Assembly (NCBI GenBank): GCA_903952205.1
Contig: CAJBEZ010000012.1
Coordinates: 28,642 to 92,641 of the forward strand
Length of the DNA: 64,000 nt
Direction: 5' to 3'
DNA from: an uncultured Desulfomonile sp.
GTDB taxonomy: Bacteria; Desulfobacterota; Desulfomonilia; Desulfomonilales; Desulfomonilaceae
A model generated the notes under the pieces. It made no database searches. It was not told the DNA's origin and was given only the letters and a program-made list of their open reading frames with translations. Every line of letters begins with the position of its first letter. The stretch's first letter is position 1. Shown in pieces: positions 9,501 through 17,702 of the stretch. A program made the position numbers and the translations under genes.

Positions 9501-10233
9501 TATCCGGTATTTCTGGCTCAACAATGTCCAGTGGAACCTCAACCACAGGTATGGGCTTTTCAGTTTTCGCAGGCGTTACATCAACCGGGGTAGCCACGGT
9601 TTTGTTAGTTGGCCCGATGTATTTGGCGATATCATCCTTGTGTAATCTGAGGACGTTTTCGAGCAGACTGGTGATTTCTCTTGGGGTCAAGGCCAGTTGG
9701 GACGATCTCGTCATAAATATTTCCCGATGAAGTTCATCAAGCCCGACGACCTTGAACCATGACAGTCCAGGCGAATCGATCTCAGAACCTGCGGGAATGT
9801 TTGGCGCGAGCGCTACTATGCCCTTCACATGATCGAGTCGAGGGCCCGGTCCTCTCCGGGGTAGCAGAAACTTGTCACTATGACTATCGAGAAACTTGAG
9901 AAAGGAAATGCGGTAAGCGCTGACCTGGTTGTAAGGATTGCCCTTCGATCCTCCACGCAGGATTATTTTTTTGTTACCATTAAGAATGAACCAGTCTCCG
10001 TTTTCACCACCAAAAACAGGTCCACCGACTTGCTTGAGTTCAATTACCGCCAGACCGTTGTTTTTGATCACAGCCAGATCGATGGGGCTGCCATTGACTA
10101 TGAAATTTGCCAGAACGCAAAATCTGGTCGGATCACTCGTGTAAAAATTGACCATATTTTTGAGGAACACTGCCAAAGCCTGCATCTCATGGCCATGTTC
10201 AAATTCTTCCCCGATCCAGAGTTCAACGCCCAT
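6523..10233 (-). CDS. NERD-domain, Cas4/Dna2-like nuclease and superfamily 1 helicase
   Basis: 1236 residues. Residues about 1-130 are a NERD (nuclease-related) domain with 'DLAVIKNNGLAVIELKQVGG'. The middle has a Cas4/Dna2-like nuclease with C364 in 'CQRQLLLGRF', catalytic 'GIGELKTGK' near 487 and 'CRGCRRMSTHC' near 582-592, together an Fe-S cluster type nuclease. The C-terminus is an SF1B helicase: Walker A 'GPPGSGKTK' near 820, 'DEAAQL' near 943, 'GDHNQLPAVV' and 'SRARHKLILLG' near 1197. The overall architecture resembles eukaryotic Dna2 with an added NERD module. It is monocistronic and convergent with the toxin-antitoxin-like pair. Its first 43 codons are duplicated 670 bp upstream. A role in DNA end processing or defence is inferred. 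Confidence 0.9.
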   Translation of the reverse strand: MGVELWIGEEFEHGHEMQALAVFLKNMVNFYTSDPTRFCVLANFIVNGSPIDLAVIKNNGLAVIELKQVGGPVFGGENGDWFILNGNKKIILRGGSKGNPYNQVSAYRISFLKFLDSHSDKFLLPRRGPGPRLDHVKGIVALAPNIPAGSEIDSPGLSWFKVVGLDELHREIFMTRSSQLALTPREITSLLENVLRLHKDDIAKYIGPTNKTVATPVDVTPAKTEKPIPVVEVPLDIVEPEIPDIAETPLRNYDHAPCPVCSMGLPPCALKSLSGRIEGITGSDDSQYVFRILSDDFWPKAIPVHSCWNDYAKRLKSLLAANESVPVRILHLEKEGGKLVVGENSLMIIEPDWLINVTDLTKVEFCQRQLLLGRFISEPGNAHMIRGNLVHQLFPDIWNSMRGTQLEERRMELLTLQAEEFIASQSSPEDIWQKCEYAIEHLSQWVDQRQKSTILRTETFVMAPSLGTKGKIDFLWEDLDRGRIVGIGELKTGKSQGQHPNPGDALQLLSYTLMMFLRGEIAFNEVFALLMYSGNAMLGDTGNNVSRRLKPNLESIQNSVNVRNDLVLMELTGQAKFESNMNKCRGCRRMSTHCARIALLSDEKDTRQVETTKWLRSDSRVPSEKESAFFQHYSRLISAELRTLKEAHAELWRKTPEQREAQGEAFRSTSHSLEVAQNGRYRYRLAGSNTSDLSAGNTILISDSKGPARGRVSLGTVQSASKDFLLILTNEEIRFEPVWVDPYTTENLTIRMFKGLYRWISNPNDLSDLILSNLSPDFVNMPLADKSFVDILKKESLNDYQAKALQATICAKSYCVVHGPPGSGKTKLIKAIVKAHLLLNQRVLICTGTNRALDAAMKPLAKGDLKDRSLRIGNLASVTDKDVRSIALQYLIDKCPKVDDKILAGQDALKNKSVVGITASSLQSGRYDKVLDQFDLAIIDEAAQLTVPATLGCVSFAKRFVLIGDHNQLPAVVQSESIGMEDFDDDNGQWSHLSKSLFEILYERCEKNAGREVIFLKDQYRMNDHVCAIPGSMWYNRELRPATVKVGDARLTINHKNVSGLTRKLLDPEQSVKFVNVPLDSSAGPRTNQKEAQIVCDVIRGLARGGFALERKDAVAIICPRRAQVELVRRSLENLFAEDQFLDADGQKMLLDSVSTVDRFQGSQSDVVLVSLGMCDSLVSSHLADEKRLNVAMSRARHKLILLGNRETLNQEDIFVSLFKTMETTLPYPDWCVDAG

Positions 10234-10245
10234 ATTACGATCACT
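10112..10245. repeat. Parental copy of a duplicated segment (5' end of the Dna2-like gene)
   Basis: About 134 bp covering the first 43 codons plus start region of the minus-strand NERD-helicase gene. It recurs in the same orientation at 10780-10912 with only a handful of differences. This copy is the intact one, continuing into the full gene. Confidence 0.85.
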
Positions 10246-10612
10246 TTCGGAAAATTATTGGCGATTGGACGCCGTTAACAGATCATGATCCGAACTAATC
10301 TAGTTGCCTTCGTCACACAGCTAAAGCTGGGAAATAAAATCTCAACAAATTGTCCTCGAACTTTAGCACGCGAGATTTGTCCCGGAAAGCAAATTGATTT
10401 CAGAAGCTTTGAGTAGACAAACACATCTTCAAAAATTTGACAATGGACAGTTTTACACAAAACCAGCAAACAAGCCCTTTGCCATTGAGGTAGTGTGTCT
10501 GTTTGAAAATTCGAAAATAGGACGTCGGAAATAGGATTGACAGACGAGTCATTTGCATTTATGATTTCTTGTTAATTATGTGCTATGTACTGACGTAGGC
10601 TGGGGTAGGGCA

Positions 10613-10810
10613 ATGTCAAAGCTTAACATAGGCGACCGCATTTTCCACAAAAGCAACCCGATGATCCCAATGGTTGTCGTCGGAATAGAAGATGATTCAA
10701 TCGAATGTGAATGGGTTGATTCCAAAGGAAAAGTGCAGCGTGACAAATTTATTGAAGCGGCCCTAGAAAGATTTGCCAACACACAAAATCTGGTCGGATC
10801 ACTCGTGTAA
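10613..10810 (+). CDS. DUF2158 (YodC-like) small protein with a C-terminus supplied by duplicated DNA
   Basis: 65 residues from the ATG at 10613 (preceded by GGGGTAGGG). 'KLNIGDRIFHKSNPMIPMVV', then 'IECEWVDSKGKVQRDKFIEAALERF', follows the DUF2158 pattern: G-D-x-V near the N-terminus, then a C/W-x-W-x-D-x-x-G-K core. This is a small beta-barrel-like family of unknown function common near toxin-antitoxin-like pairs and mobile DNA. The last 11 residues (ANTQNLVGSLV) are read from the antisense strand of the duplicated helicase fragment, which also provides the stop codon. The native C-terminus has therefore been replaced or extended by a rearrangement. Confidence 0.6.
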   Translation: MSKLNIGDRIFHKSNPMIPMVVVGIEDDSIECEWVDSKGKVQRDKFIEAALERFANTQNLVGSLV

Positions 10811-10912
10811 AAGTTGACCATATTTTTGAGGAACACGGCCAAAGCCTGCATCTCGTGACCATGTTCAAATTCTTCCCCGATCCAAAGTTCAACGCCCATA
10901 TTACGATCACTT
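10780..10912 (-). pseudogene. Duplicated 5' fragment of the NERD/Dna2-like helicase gene
   Basis: The minus strand reads MGVELWIGEEFEHGHEMQ and onward for 43 residues identical to the start of the intact gene at 10233, then diverges at the DUF2158 junction. It has the start codon but no catalytic domain. It is best explained by a segmental duplication, or by a second homologous gene mostly deleted when the small gene was inserted. Confidence 0.8.
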
Positions 10913-10972
10913 TCGGAAAGATTTCCGGCAACCGGGCACCGTTAAGAGATTCCGACCTGAATCAATTTGGCT

Positions 10973-11086
10973 TCATTTGCCCAAAAGCGCTAAAAGAACA
11001 ACTGTAACACCGATTATTATGAGGACCGACAGGCAACCGCAACCATTTCCACCACCATTGCCTGATTCATTATCAAAACTGTTCAT
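10973..11086 (-). CDS. Small Gly/Cys-rich single-pass membrane protein (tentative)
   Basis: 37 residues. A polar Gly/Asn segment 'NESGNGGGNGCGC' is followed by a hydrophobic helix 'LSVLIIIGVTVVLLALLGK'. Composition is typical of short bacterial membrane peptides, but the ribosome-binding site is weak (GGATAGG) and there is no homologue in the window. It lies between the helicase-gene fragment and a copy of the shared promoter-like element. Coding status is uncertain. Confidence 0.35.
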   Translation of the reverse strand: MNSFDNESGNGGGNGCGCLSVLIIIGVTVVLLALLGK

Positions 11087-11211
11087 GTAGCCTATCCAGT
11101 TCCAATCAGGTCCCCAATTCATTTTTGGCTCCTGTTCAGCTTCCGGTAAGGAATTGTCCTAATCATAGGCCATATTCCAATTTTTTTATAATCAATATTT
11201 TCTTTGATTAC

Positions 11212-11246
11212 GTGTGTCCCCGTTTGACACAGGTGTCATTTAGGAT
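11212..11246 (+). promoter_or_regulatory. Shared dyad/promoter-like element, copy a
   Basis: TGTCC-N4-TTGACA (TGTC-N7-GACA dyad, 11215-11229) with TAGGAT exactly 11 nt after TTGACA. The first good ORF downstream is the 49-codon gene at 11466. Confidence 0.55.
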
Positions 11247-11465
11247 GAACGCAATTGTTAAAATGGCCCCGTGGTCGAGCCCACAAATTTTGAGCTGGGA
11301 ATTGCTGGAGACATGGAGTTAGGGAATTGGAGACGATGTTACAGGAAGGAATTGATGAGGGATCTAACTCCGCACGGGGCCAAAAACACATGGTTGATCA
11401 AGGATAATTTTTGACCGGACACCGGTCCTGTTTTCAGAACATAAGAATCAGGAGGATCTGATTTC

Positions 11466-11615
11466 ATGACCGAGAAGAATTGGGCAACGTGGGAAGAATG
11501 TTATGCATGGACACAGGAAAATGGATGGATCCTTGATGATCCGTTTCCAGAACAGCGAATTACGGAAAAGACCGTGTTTCTCTGGAGTGAGATGACCGAT
11601 CCACTGCCTTGTTGA
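11466..11615 (+). CDS. Small Trp-rich hypothetical protein
   Basis: 49 residues beginning MTEKNWATWEECYAWTQENG. An AGGAGG ribosome site lies at about 11451, slightly distant (about 10 nt) from the ATG. It is acidic and tryptophan-rich, has no hydrophobic segment, and I recognise no family. It is the first ORF after copy a of the shared TGTC-N7-GACA element, in the same arrangement as the small ORFs at 28613, 30367 and 47985, which is the main reason to think it is expressed. Confidence 0.5.
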   Translation: MTEKNWATWEECYAWTQENGWILDDPFPEQRITEKTVFLWSEMTDPLPC

Positions 11616-11944
11616 TCAAACGGTGGCTGTTGGGGCAATTATATAAAACAGAGTAGTCGCGTCGCACACGTACCTTGCGGCCCAAGTCACAACGGATAGA
11701 CCAGTTCAATAATCCTCATTTCATAAGCCTCTAAAGCCACCTTGGCATTGAAAGCTGTTCCGTGGCTCCTTCTCGGTCTCTTTGCGGTTGCTGCTGCGCC
11801 TTTTGTACTGTTTTAGACCTTTCCAACGAAATAAGTTTTTTCCATGAGCATATTTCCAAAGTTGATGATATTTTGACACTTTGCAAGTGGCTAGGTGCCC
11901 ACTTTGAGACATCGTCAGATCCGCTTTTTATGACAAGGACAGTC
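11616..11944. other. Gene-poor stretch upstream of the pentapeptide-channel gene
   Basis: The reading frame of the downstream gene is open from 11762, but those upstream codons (Cys-rich, no family resemblance) probably are not translated. I see no other supported feature here; a promoter for 11945 must lie within it. Confidence 0.4.
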
Positions 11945-12982
11945 ATGGCAAATCCAGAACATTTGAGTAAGATATTGGAAGGCGTGAAGGCTTGGAACTG
12001 TTGGCGAGAATCTAACCCCAATGTCAGACCCAACCTTGATGACGTGGATTTCATGTCAAATACCCTAGATGTAAGCAGCTTAGTGTCGATCGATGAGAAA
12101 ACTGGGAGCAAGTATCTAGATTTTAGTTACGCCAATTTCAGCGAGATGAGCATGAGATCAGTCAATGTACATAACGCAAAATTTTTTGGGGCAAATTTTT
12201 GCAAGTCTGAACTTGGTGAATCGATCTTCATTTCATGTCATTTCCTTGGAGCAAAACTCAAGTCATCGGTCTTCTATAGGGGAAATCTGTCGGGCAGTGA
12301 TTTCTGGGCGGTTGACCTGAGAAAAGTCAATTTCGTAGAGGCTAACTTACACAGCGCTAATTTCTTGAGCGCGAGACTGCAAGGAGCACATTTAAAGAAA
12401 GCCAAGATGCAAAATGCTATTTTTGTGGATGCCCGTCTTCAGAGAGCGGATCTTACTGATGCGTGGCTTCTTGACACAAACCTTCAGAGAGCAAACCTTG
12501 AAGGCGCTAATGTGACTAATGTTAAATTTAGACATAATTCTAGCAAACAGAAACATTACCAAGGAATCCGATTGTCTGGTTCTTACGGCAGTCAAATTTT
12601 CAAAAGTTTTGCCCAGGATCAGGACTATATAGAGGAATTCCGGGAGCTAAAGCCTTTCCTGTTCAAGATTTGGTGGGTCCTCGCTAACTGCGGCCGTTCA
12701 TTTTGCCTCTGGGCTGGATGGTCATTGGTATTAGCTGTCTCCTTTGGTTTTTTCTATTACATGATGGGCATAAATCACATAAAGCCAGATCCGCCGTTAC
12801 CATTTTCCTTACTCACCATGATGTATTACAGTGTGGTCACATTTACAACGCTTGGTTTTGGTGATGTTAAACCTCAAACGGAGTTGGCAGCATTGGTGGT
12901 AATGGCGGAAGTCATAATTGGATATATAATGCTAGGTGGTTTAATCTCGATTCTTGCGAATAAATTAGCTCGGCGCAGTTAG
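11945..12982 (+). CDS. Pentapeptide-repeat protein fused to a two-TM ion channel domain
   Basis: 345 residues from the ATG at 11945, chosen because 'MANPEHLSKILEGVKAWNCW' is the usual N-terminus of this family and an AAGGA lies upstream; the frame extends to 11762. Residues about 60-210 are A(D/N)LXX-type pentapeptide repeats (LDFSYANF, ANLHSANF, ADLTDAWL, ANLEGANV), which fold into a right-handed beta-helix. The C-terminus has two membrane helices ('WAGWSLVLAVSFGFFYYMMG' and the segment after 'AALVVMAEVIIGYIMLGG') flanking a pore loop 'TTLGFGDV', a K+-channel-like selectivity filter. The likely role is a membrane cation channel with a cytosolic beta-helix sensor or scaffold. It is not in an obvious operon. 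Confidence 0.85.
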   Translation: MANPEHLSKILEGVKAWNCWRESNPNVRPNLDDVDFMSNTLDVSSLVSIDEKTGSKYLDFSYANFSEMSMRSVNVHNAKFFGANFCKSELGESIFISCHFLGAKLKSSVFYRGNLSGSDFWAVDLRKVNFVEANLHSANFLSARLQGAHLKKAKMQNAIFVDARLQRADLTDAWLLDTNLQRANLEGANVTNVKFRHNSSKQKHYQGIRLSGSYGSQIFKSFAQDQDYIEEFRELKPFLFKIWWVLANCGRSFCLWAGWSLVLAVSFGFFYYMMGINHIKPDPPLPFSLLTMMYYSVVTFTTLGFGDVKPQTELAALVVMAEVIIGYIMLGGLISILANKLARRS

Positions 12983-13039
12983 TAAATGCATATACGCAAT
13001 AGTTTCTTATAATGTTTTTCGGTACAAAGAGGAATCGCA

Positions 13040-14605
13040 ATGTGTAATGACAAGCCAGAGTTGATGGTTCGCAGTCTAATACTGGACGCTATAGTTTATA
13101 ATCGTGACCCCTATGGCTGGGGGACACCGGTGAACCCAACTCACTTCTTACAAACAGGAACTAACAGTTTCAAAATATCTTACCAACAAAGTGAGAGTGG
13201 TTATGCTTTTCTGTGTGGTCTGACATACCATTTTCATCTGTCTGATAATTCCATTCAGACTGTTCGTGGATCTATTTCCCCTGACATGATTTACAATTGC
13301 GGGTGGGGTCGGAAATCCTTGGGTGCTAATTTTTGTCCGACCCAAACAGGACTTATGAATGGGGTATTTGCGAATACCCGCTTGACTTTTAGGCAACGTT
13401 CTGAAGACCTATATCATGTTGTTGGAGGAAATGGCAGGTACCAATTTTCTGGGCAAGTTATAATAGATGTCCCAAGTGATCCATCAATTACACCAGTTGT
13501 CATAAGTTTTGAACTTCAAGCACCAGAAGGTATCCGGATGAGTAATCATTTTGACACTACAGGAACAGAGCTAATGAAGTTGGAACACTATGCCCAACTG
13601 GTCCATTACTATGGTTCCAATGTTATACATCCGCTGGGTTTGATGCCGGGTCCCGATTACGGTTTATATGCCTTACAGACAGAATCAAATAAATTTAGAT
13701 TAATGCCCGGCCCAGATTTTTCTCCTTTGGTATATAGAGGGCAAACGAGAATCTATGATTGTTTGAATGCGTCTATATATCGTGATCCTAGTGAAGCACG
13801 ACGCGTCATAAATCTCATCAAAATTTATGAACTTAGGGAACTTATTCGTAAACACCCAACTGCCCGGGAAATGAGTACATGGAGCATACATGATTGCACT
13901 TTTTCGATAGATTATGTAGGTCTAGCGCAGCACTATGAATTGCCAACCGAGATGTTGGATTTCACCCGATCGAGAGATGTGGCCTTGTTTTTTGCATTAT
14001 TCAAAAAATATGATGGCGGCAATGAATACGAGAAAATTCGTGACGATGACAAAAAGTCAAAACCGGTGATCTATTCGCTGGATATCCAGGAGATGATGAA
14101 GGATGGACATGCAGTAAATATTATCGGTGCGCAACCATTTTTGAGGCCGTATTATCAACAGGCACTATCTATAACGACGATTTCAGGAGATAAGTTCAGT
14201 GACAGGAAATACTTAAAGTGCGAGCCTCTAACTCAAGATCAGATAGATGACTTTTACGATAGAAGTGAAGGAACTGAAAGGCTTTTCCCACCAGAAGTGA
14301 TATCGAAAAAGGCTCTCATCATAAGAGACTCTCGGACCGTTGATAATGACGTGGTTAAATACATGTTTGAGGCCGATTTGTTTCCAGCGAAGATGAAAAT
14401 AGATAGTATTGATAGCTTAAACGAGTTACTAGATCGAGAAAATATAGAAGTTGCAGATAAAGGAGCAGAATTGTCGTTCACCGAAGAAGAGGTATTACAA
14501 GCCAAACAGGATTGGGAAAAAATTAGACCAAGTATTGTGGAAAAAATAACATATAGAGGTGTCTCCCAAAATATTTCTATTAAAGGCCCTATAATAAATT
14601 TTTAG
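13040..14605 (+). CDS. FRG-domain protein with an unrecognised N-terminal domain
   Basis: 521 residues; AAAGAGGAA precedes the ATG. The C-terminal half contains an FRG domain: 'PLVYRGQTRIYDCLNASIYRD', 'YVGLAQHYELPTEMLDFTRSRDVALFFAL' and later 'RPYYQQALSITT'. FRG proteins are often found in defence islands; their biochemical activity is poorly established. The N-terminal 190 residues, with many beta-prone stretches ('GYAFLCGLTYHFHLSDN', 'YQFSGQVIIDVPSDP'), match nothing I recognise. It is convergent with the DUF499-DUF1156-helicase operon, with about 250 bp between, so not obviously part of it. Confidence 0.8.
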   Translation: MCNDKPELMVRSLILDAIVYNRDPYGWGTPVNPTHFLQTGTNSFKISYQQSESGYAFLCGLTYHFHLSDNSIQTVRGSISPDMIYNCGWGRKSLGANFCPTQTGLMNGVFANTRLTFRQRSEDLYHVVGGNGRYQFSGQVIIDVPSDPSITPVVISFELQAPEGIRMSNHFDTTGTELMKLEHYAQLVHYYGSNVIHPLGLMPGPDYGLYALQTESNKFRLMPGPDFSPLVYRGQTRIYDCLNASIYRDPSEARRVINLIKIYELRELIRKHPTAREMSTWSIHDCTFSIDYVGLAQHYELPTEMLDFTRSRDVALFFALFKKYDGGNEYEKIRDDDKKSKPVIYSLDIQEMMKDGHAVNIIGAQPFLRPYYQQALSITTISGDKFSDRKYLKCEPLTQDQIDDFYDRSEGTERLFPPEVISKKALIIRDSRTVDNDVVKYMFEADLFPAKMKIDSIDSLNELLDRENIEVADKGAELSFTEEEVLQAKQDWEKIRPSIVEKITYRGVSQNISIKGPIINF

Positions 14606-14853
14606 GCTTTTTGGATTTTCTAAAGTTAATTTGCTATGTCCTCTTTTAGGATGGCTTCGAAAGCTTTGGTAAATTTTTTGATGGTGTTCATCACCAATAA
14701 TGCTTATTTGGTAATCGCCGTAGCAGCGCGACCTGAATGGTAATCTCCGACTTCATGCACGGGTTTACCCGTGGCTGTTCCAAAAACGAATTGATGTCTT
14801 TTACTTTAATGTTTATTGTCGATTTCCTTTTGGTTTATACGATGGTTATGTGT

Positions 14854-17661
14854 CTACTGTTCTTCAAACTCAGCCGAACTAAATTTTAGCGTATTACAAT
14901 TTTCTCGGACGGCCCGTTGAACATCATCTGCAAAACCTTCCTTGTCAAAAGCCTGGATTTCGAGGGTCACTTTGACATCGGCATGATATTTTTTCTTAAG
15001 CAGGCTGATTATTTCGTTTCCGATGTTTGAAGCCTGTATGGCAATGTTCTCAGGTTCCAGATCAATCGTAGCGTAAAATCGTTTTGTCATTTTTGGCTGG
15101 GGTGATGGGCCTGGAGGATATTTCTCATCGGTGATTTTGTCATCACTCCCCGGGCGCTTACTTTCATTGGAGTCGCCATCAAGTTCAGTAACGGGTTTGT
15201 TGAGTTTTTCGAGAATTTCTCGGGCAACATCCGCCTTTATAATCAAGGAGTCCTGGCCTAAGGACACACTGGAACATTGACAGTGTGTTCCGAATGCTAG
15301 GCCTGAGTAACTGTCATCAACCTTGCCAGTTGAATAACCATAGGCCTCTTCAGTAATTCCCCTCGCTACACAGTCCACCAGGACTTTATGATCAAGTATT
15401 CGACACAAATATGTGTATCTACCAAAATCCTCCCAAAGGCGTTTCAACGGAACATCCACGATTTCAGGGTCGGACCAGTACCAATCATTCAAGGTCCGAA
15501 GCAGATGCGTTGGAGCCCATTGAACGACCAACTCCTCGTTTTCCTTGAGTGTTTTCAGTATCGTCTCCCCAAGAGACAACGACGATGACGGTATCTGGCG
15601 CTCTTCCCAAGACAAATCAGTCAGACCGCCCCTAGGTTTGGGCTCCTGTGTCGGTGTCAAAAGCCACTTATAGGTCTCCCTGATGAGAGCGTTGAGCTTA
15701 TTTTCCGAATCATTCTGATTGTAAGTCGCATCCCGTATTTGACTTTGGTCAAGATTTAGGATGTCCTTTTCGACCAGAATCGAGCCCCAGGCCAGATATC
15801 GACGACACTCCTCATATAACGTGAATCGCATATCATCGTCACAAACCAGGAAGATAAGGCGGTTCTGGTATTGTCTAGGTTGATTGCCTCTTTTTTCAAG
15901 GGTTTCCTTTGCCATAACGATAGCAGAGCTTTTGGTGTCTTTTCGTTTATGGGTATATGTCGGTTCTATAGCTACCAGTCGCAGCTCATTGTCGTCGAAT
16001 ATGTCAGCGTTATTAGTGAAAACATGAACACCAGTGAAGTCGCTCCCCTTTAGGGTGACCTTTAGTTTTTTCTCGATTTCGTCAATCAGTTTTCTTAAGT
16101 CTATTCGTTCCGAACGCTGTTCCATTTCACGCCGTAGATTTGGCCTGGTATCATACCAATAACGGTTTCTCCCTGAATAAAGGTTGTGTAATTGGTCACC
16201 TAATCTCTTTAAAGCGTCATCAAACACCCCCGGCACCTGTCCAACCTGAACACAACCTAGTCGAATGTTTTGTTCACTTATCCCGCGAACAGTCATAGAC
16301 GTCACGCTCGGGGCGCTCCCGAGGAATATTGTCCTTGCCACTCTGCGGCATGCCTGAATTGCGCCTAGTCGCGGGTTTTCTTGGTCAATCTCGGAAGGTG
16401 ATGATTTTGGGCCGTCAACTTCACTTTCGATTATAGGGTCCCAGCCAGTACTTAAGTATCGAGTAAGTTCTCCTGTAACATGCGGGTCATATAACGGTAT
16501 TGAACCAGGCGTAATTAGGGCGTCCTGATTGTTGTCAACCCATAATCTATTTATCACTAGGGCCATCAACCTCAAGACCCCACGAGTGCGATCAAAATGC
16601 TCCAATATCCCCCAGTCGTTATACAGCCTGTCGAATATCTCTGGATGAATAGGATATGCATTCCTGAGTCGTTCAAGGTAAGAGTGTTCTCTAGTATAAG
16701 ATGGAAACTCACCTACGTGTCCACCATAAAGGGAGAAGAAAGCGCCACAAACTTCATCCCGTGCTCGGTCATCCGTTACAGCGCTAAATAGTCTGCGTCT
16801 TACAATTTCAAAGCTTTCATCTGTAGCTACAGGTTTCCATATTGCCTCAAGTCGGCCAAATACCTTTTCAATGCATTCTAATGCAAATTTTCCGCGTGGC
16901 CCACCCAACTCTATCGCTGATTCGGGAAGTGAAGCCAGAATGGATACAGGGATGTTACTGTTCGCAGCTTCAGTTAGTGCCTGAAGAAAGGAAATATTTG
17001 ACTCAAACGTTCCGCCTGGGTACGATTTATTTTCCTCAAATTGCCTGATATAAGCTACAGTCTCATCCATAAGTATGACACAGGGGGCGAAACGTTTGAA
17101 CAACTCGCCCAATACTCTTTTACCAGGTGACGACCCCGAAGTGTCAGACTCTGCAACGATTTTATAGCCCTCCACCCCACCAAGCATCCATGCTAGTTCC
17201 CCCCACATTGTGTTGATAGTTATTCCGTCTCGTTTTCGTGGTTCTGCAGGGGCGAGTTCATGTCCATCAAGAACCGCCACATTCGCTTTGGGGAGCCCCG
17301 AAACCCCAGCGGCGTCTAGAATGCTAGGAACACCTCTTAAATCTCTGGAAGGGACCAACCTTTGGGCGATGTGATAAACTGCAAGGAGAGCATGTGTTTT
17401 CCCTCCACCAAACGAAGTTTTGAGTTGAATTACAGGGTCACCACTCTTGCCTGACATGCGCCGGAGTACACTTATCAGGAGTAACCGCATCCCCTCAGTA
17501 ATGAAAGTACGCTCAAAAAACTGTCTCGGGTCCTGATATTCGGAGGACGCTGTACCTGCGGCCACTTTACTCAGGTCAGCGGCGAACTCAGCTTCCCTGA
17601 AATTGCCTTGTAGGATGTCTTCATGAGGTGTAATTACTTCACGCCAGGGTTTGTGATGCAT
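14854..17661 (-). CDS. DUF499 family ATPase of an Hma/DISARM-like defence operon
   Basis: 935 residues. Walker A is '[15 protein letters not shown]' (about 81-95) and Walker B is '[15 protein letters not shown]' (about 195-209); both fit the DUF499 family of large P-loop ATPases found next to DUF1156 methyltransferases. The C-terminus is acidic and lacks a recognisable nuclease. It is the last gene of a three-gene minus-strand operon, 41 bp after the methyltransferase stop. In helicase-methylase-ATPase systems this protein is the ATPase component; how it discriminates or destroys foreign DNA is not established from the sequence. Confidence 0.87.
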   Translation of the reverse strand: MHHKPWREVITPHEDILQGNFREAEFAADLSKVAAGTASSEYQDPRQFFERTFITEGMRLLLISVLRRMSGKSGDPVIQLKTSFGGGKTHALLAVYHIAQRLVPSRDLRGVPSILDAAGVSGLPKANVAVLDGHELAPAEPRKRDGITINTMWGELAWMLGGVEGYKIVAESDTSGSSPGKRVLGELFKRFAPCVILMDETVAYIRQFEENKSYPGGTFESNISFLQALTEAANSNIPVSILASLPESAIELGGPRGKFALECIEKVFGRLEAIWKPVATDESFEIVRRRLFSAVTDDRARDEVCGAFFSLYGGHVGEFPSYTREHSYLERLRNAYPIHPEIFDRLYNDWGILEHFDRTRGVLRLMALVINRLWVDNNQDALITPGSIPLYDPHVTGELTRYLSTGWDPIIESEVDGPKSSPSEIDQENPRLGAIQACRRVARTIFLGSAPSVTSMTVRGISEQNIRLGCVQVGQVPGVFDDALKRLGDQLHNLYSGRNRYWYDTRPNLRREMEQRSERIDLRKLIDEIEKKLKVTLKGSDFTGVHVFTNNADIFDDNELRLVAIEPTYTHKRKDTKSSAIVMAKETLEKRGNQPRQYQNRLIFLVCDDDMRFTLYEECRRYLAWGSILVEKDILNLDQSQIRDATYNQNDSENKLNALIRETYKWLLTPTQEPKPRGGLTDLSWEERQIPSSSLSLGETILKTLKENEELVVQWAPTHLLRTLNDWYWSDPEIVDVPLKRLWEDFGRYTYLCRILDHKVLVDCVARGITEEAYGYSTGKVDDSYSGLAFGTHCQCSSVSLGQDSLIIKADVAREILEKLNKPVTELDGDSNESKRPGSDDKITDEKYPPGPSPQPKMTKRFYATIDLEPENIAIQASNIGNEIISLLKKKYHADVKVTLEIQAFDKEGFADDVQRAVRENCNTLKFSSAEFEEQ

Positions 17662-17702
17662 GAGTCGGCTCTCCTTGTGACGTCAAACGTTAACGAATGT
17701 AA

